Shown piece by piece: positions 6,562 through 7,087 of a stretch of 7,087 nt of DNA (position 1 is the stretch's first letter; the number at the start of each line of letters is the position of its first letter). The DNA comes from Lysobacteraceae bacterium (GTDB taxonomy: Bacteria; Pseudomonadota; Gammaproteobacteria; Xanthomonadales; Rhodanobacteraceae): positions 1 to 7,087 of the forward strand of contig JAGWZT010000095.1 of NCBI GenBank assembly GCA_018971925.1, in the 5' to 3' direction. The notes below the pieces were generated by a model, which searched no databases, was not told the DNA's origin, and worked only from the letters and a program-made list of their open reading frames with translations. A program made the translations under genes and the position numbers.

Positions 6562-6849
6562 TCACAACGTGTACCGGATGTCCGGATCGGCGCGCAGCGC
6601 GGCGTGCGCGGCTTCGTGCTTCTCGCGCGTGGGGCAGTTGAACACGACGCTGACCGAGACATAGTTGCCTTGGCTGGATGCGCGTTCGCGCACGCTGGCG
6701 TCGAGCACCGTGAGCCCCAGTCCGCGCAGGATCTCGGGTACGCGCGTGCGCAGGTTCGCGCCCGCGTTGCCCATCGCGGTGATCTCGAAGCTGCCGGGGA
6801 ACTGGAAACCCTGGCCGTCCTGCTTCTCGATGTCGTCGAGGTCGCGCAT
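6562..6849 (-). CDS. ybeD: YbeD family protein (DUF493), putative small regulator
   Basis: This is a 95-residue soluble protein of the DUF493/YbeD family, which has a ferredoxin-like (ACT-like) fold and is conserved between dacA/dacC and lipB. Its biochemical role is not established. Recognisable blocks are FQFPGSFEITAMGNAG (15-30), matching the 'EFP..F..KVMG' start of E. coli YbeD, a helix ANLRTRVPEILRGLG (31-45), and the diagnostic SSQGNYVSVSVVFN (58-71; E. coli has SSKGNYHSVSITIN). The last helix and strand end in DPDIRYTL. ATG 6849 gives the family length. The frame is open further upstream, but that would overlap dacC. It starts 8 bp after the dacC stop, so the two are likely translationally coupled. 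Its stop touches a possible GTG start of lipB. It lacks membrane segments. Confidence 0.93.
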   Translation of the reverse strand: MRDLDDIEKQDGQGFQFPGSFEITAMGNAGANLRTRVPEILRGLGLTVLDASVRERASSQGNYVSVSVVFNCPTREKHEAAHAALRADPDIRYTL

Positions 6850-6857
6850 GCGGTGGC

Positions 6858-7087
6858 TCAGCCCGAGGTGACCGGCGTGGCGGACGACACCGTCACGGTC
6901 GGGGCCGGCGTGGTGGTAGTGCCGTTGCCATGGTGGAACCATAGCAGGATCGCATCCCACAGCCGTTTGAAGAATCCGCCCTGCGGCGCGTCCTTCAGGA
7001 CCACCAGCGGCTCGGTCACCAGCGGCTTGCCGTCGAAGCTGACCTTGAGAGTGCCGACTTGCTGGCCCTGCTTGTACGGCGCGATCA
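6858..7087 (-). CDS. dacC: D-alanyl-D-alanine carboxypeptidase (DacC/DacA, PBP5/6 type), C-terminal part (partial)
   Basis: The gene enters from the right edge. 75 complete residues are visible before the TGA at 6858-6860. They cover the all-beta C-terminal domain of PBP5/6-type enzymes (APYKQGQQVGTLKVSFDGKP, then LVTEPLVVLKDAPQG) and the amphipathic membrane anchor GFFKRLWDAILLWFHH, which holds such enzymes to the periplasmic face of the inner membrane. These enzymes remove the terminal D-Ala from peptidoglycan pentapeptides. The serine active-site motifs (SxxK, SxN, KTG) lie outside the window. After the anchor the frame continues for 23 Thr/Pro/Ser-rich residues (GNGTTTTPAPTVTVSSATP...), whereas E. 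coli PBP5 ends with its anchor helix. The symbol dacC follows the usual Xanthomonadales label; dacA is equally possible. The position just upstream of ybeD-lipB supports the call. Confidence 0.9.
   Translation of the reverse strand, partial: IAPYKQGQQVGTLKVSFDGKPLVTEPLVVLKDAPQGGFFKRLWDAILLWFHHGNGTTTTPAPTVTVSSATPVTSG

Noticed and set aside
6850..6960. N-terminal extension of YbeD by 37 residues
   Set aside because: It would overlap the dacC reading frame and has no counterpart in the YbeD family. The residues are His/Arg-rich shadow sequence.
2992..6960. Possible new defence or biosynthetic system among the minus-strand genes
   Set aside because: Apart from the small membrane-protein gene, the genes are recognisable housekeeping families (prc, lipB, ybeD, dacC). 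There are no toxin, nuclease, transposase or unusual-domain signatures.

Overview
The window is ordinary GC-rich chromosomal DNA from a gammaproteobacterium, probably of the Xanthomonadales (a Rhodanobacter/Dyella/Xanthomonas-type organism). I base this on the E. coli-like UvrD, LipB, YbeD, Prc and YidB families, the dacC-ybeD-lipB gene order, the very high GC content at third codon positions, and a dispersed repeat common in that group. The assignment to order is inference. The high GC also leaves very long open frames antisense to the real genes.

Layout, left to right. Positions 1-163 (+) hold the 3' end of a gene that looks like a patatin-family phospholipase. It converges on uvrD (256-2430, -), which encodes DNA helicase II. 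The 92-bp gap between them is largely filled by two different palindromic repeat units lying side by side. uvrD is divergent from a yidB-like DUF937 gene (2524-2937, +) across a 93-bp control region. The yidB-like gene converges on a 73-residue two-helix membrane protein gene (2992-3213, -), and the two share a bidirectional intrinsic terminator. Next come prc (3328-5637, -; periplasmic tail-specific protease), lipB (5819-6484, -; octanoyltransferase), ybeD (6562-6849, -) and the 3' end of a dacC/dacA-type D-Ala-D-Ala carboxypeptidase gene (6858 to beyond the right edge, -).

How the genes fit together. dacC-ybeD-lipB is a conserved, tightly packed cell-wall/lipoylation gene string. The next gene here is prc rather than lipA, which follows lipB in Xanthomonas-type genomes. 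Prc is also an envelope enzyme that trims periplasmic proteins, including peptidoglycan-synthesis factors in E. coli, so the right half has an envelope theme. The 181-bp lipB-prc gap contains several inverted repeats and may give prc its own promoter or leader. A perfect 12-bp hairpin follows the prc stop.

I found no mobile element, CRISPR array, RNA gene, or anything that looks like a new multi-gene system. The points worth checking are the paired repeat units at 198-252, the Thr/Pro-rich extension after the DacC membrane anchor, the Ala-Pro tail of Prc, the lipB-prc junction, and the small uncharacterised genes.
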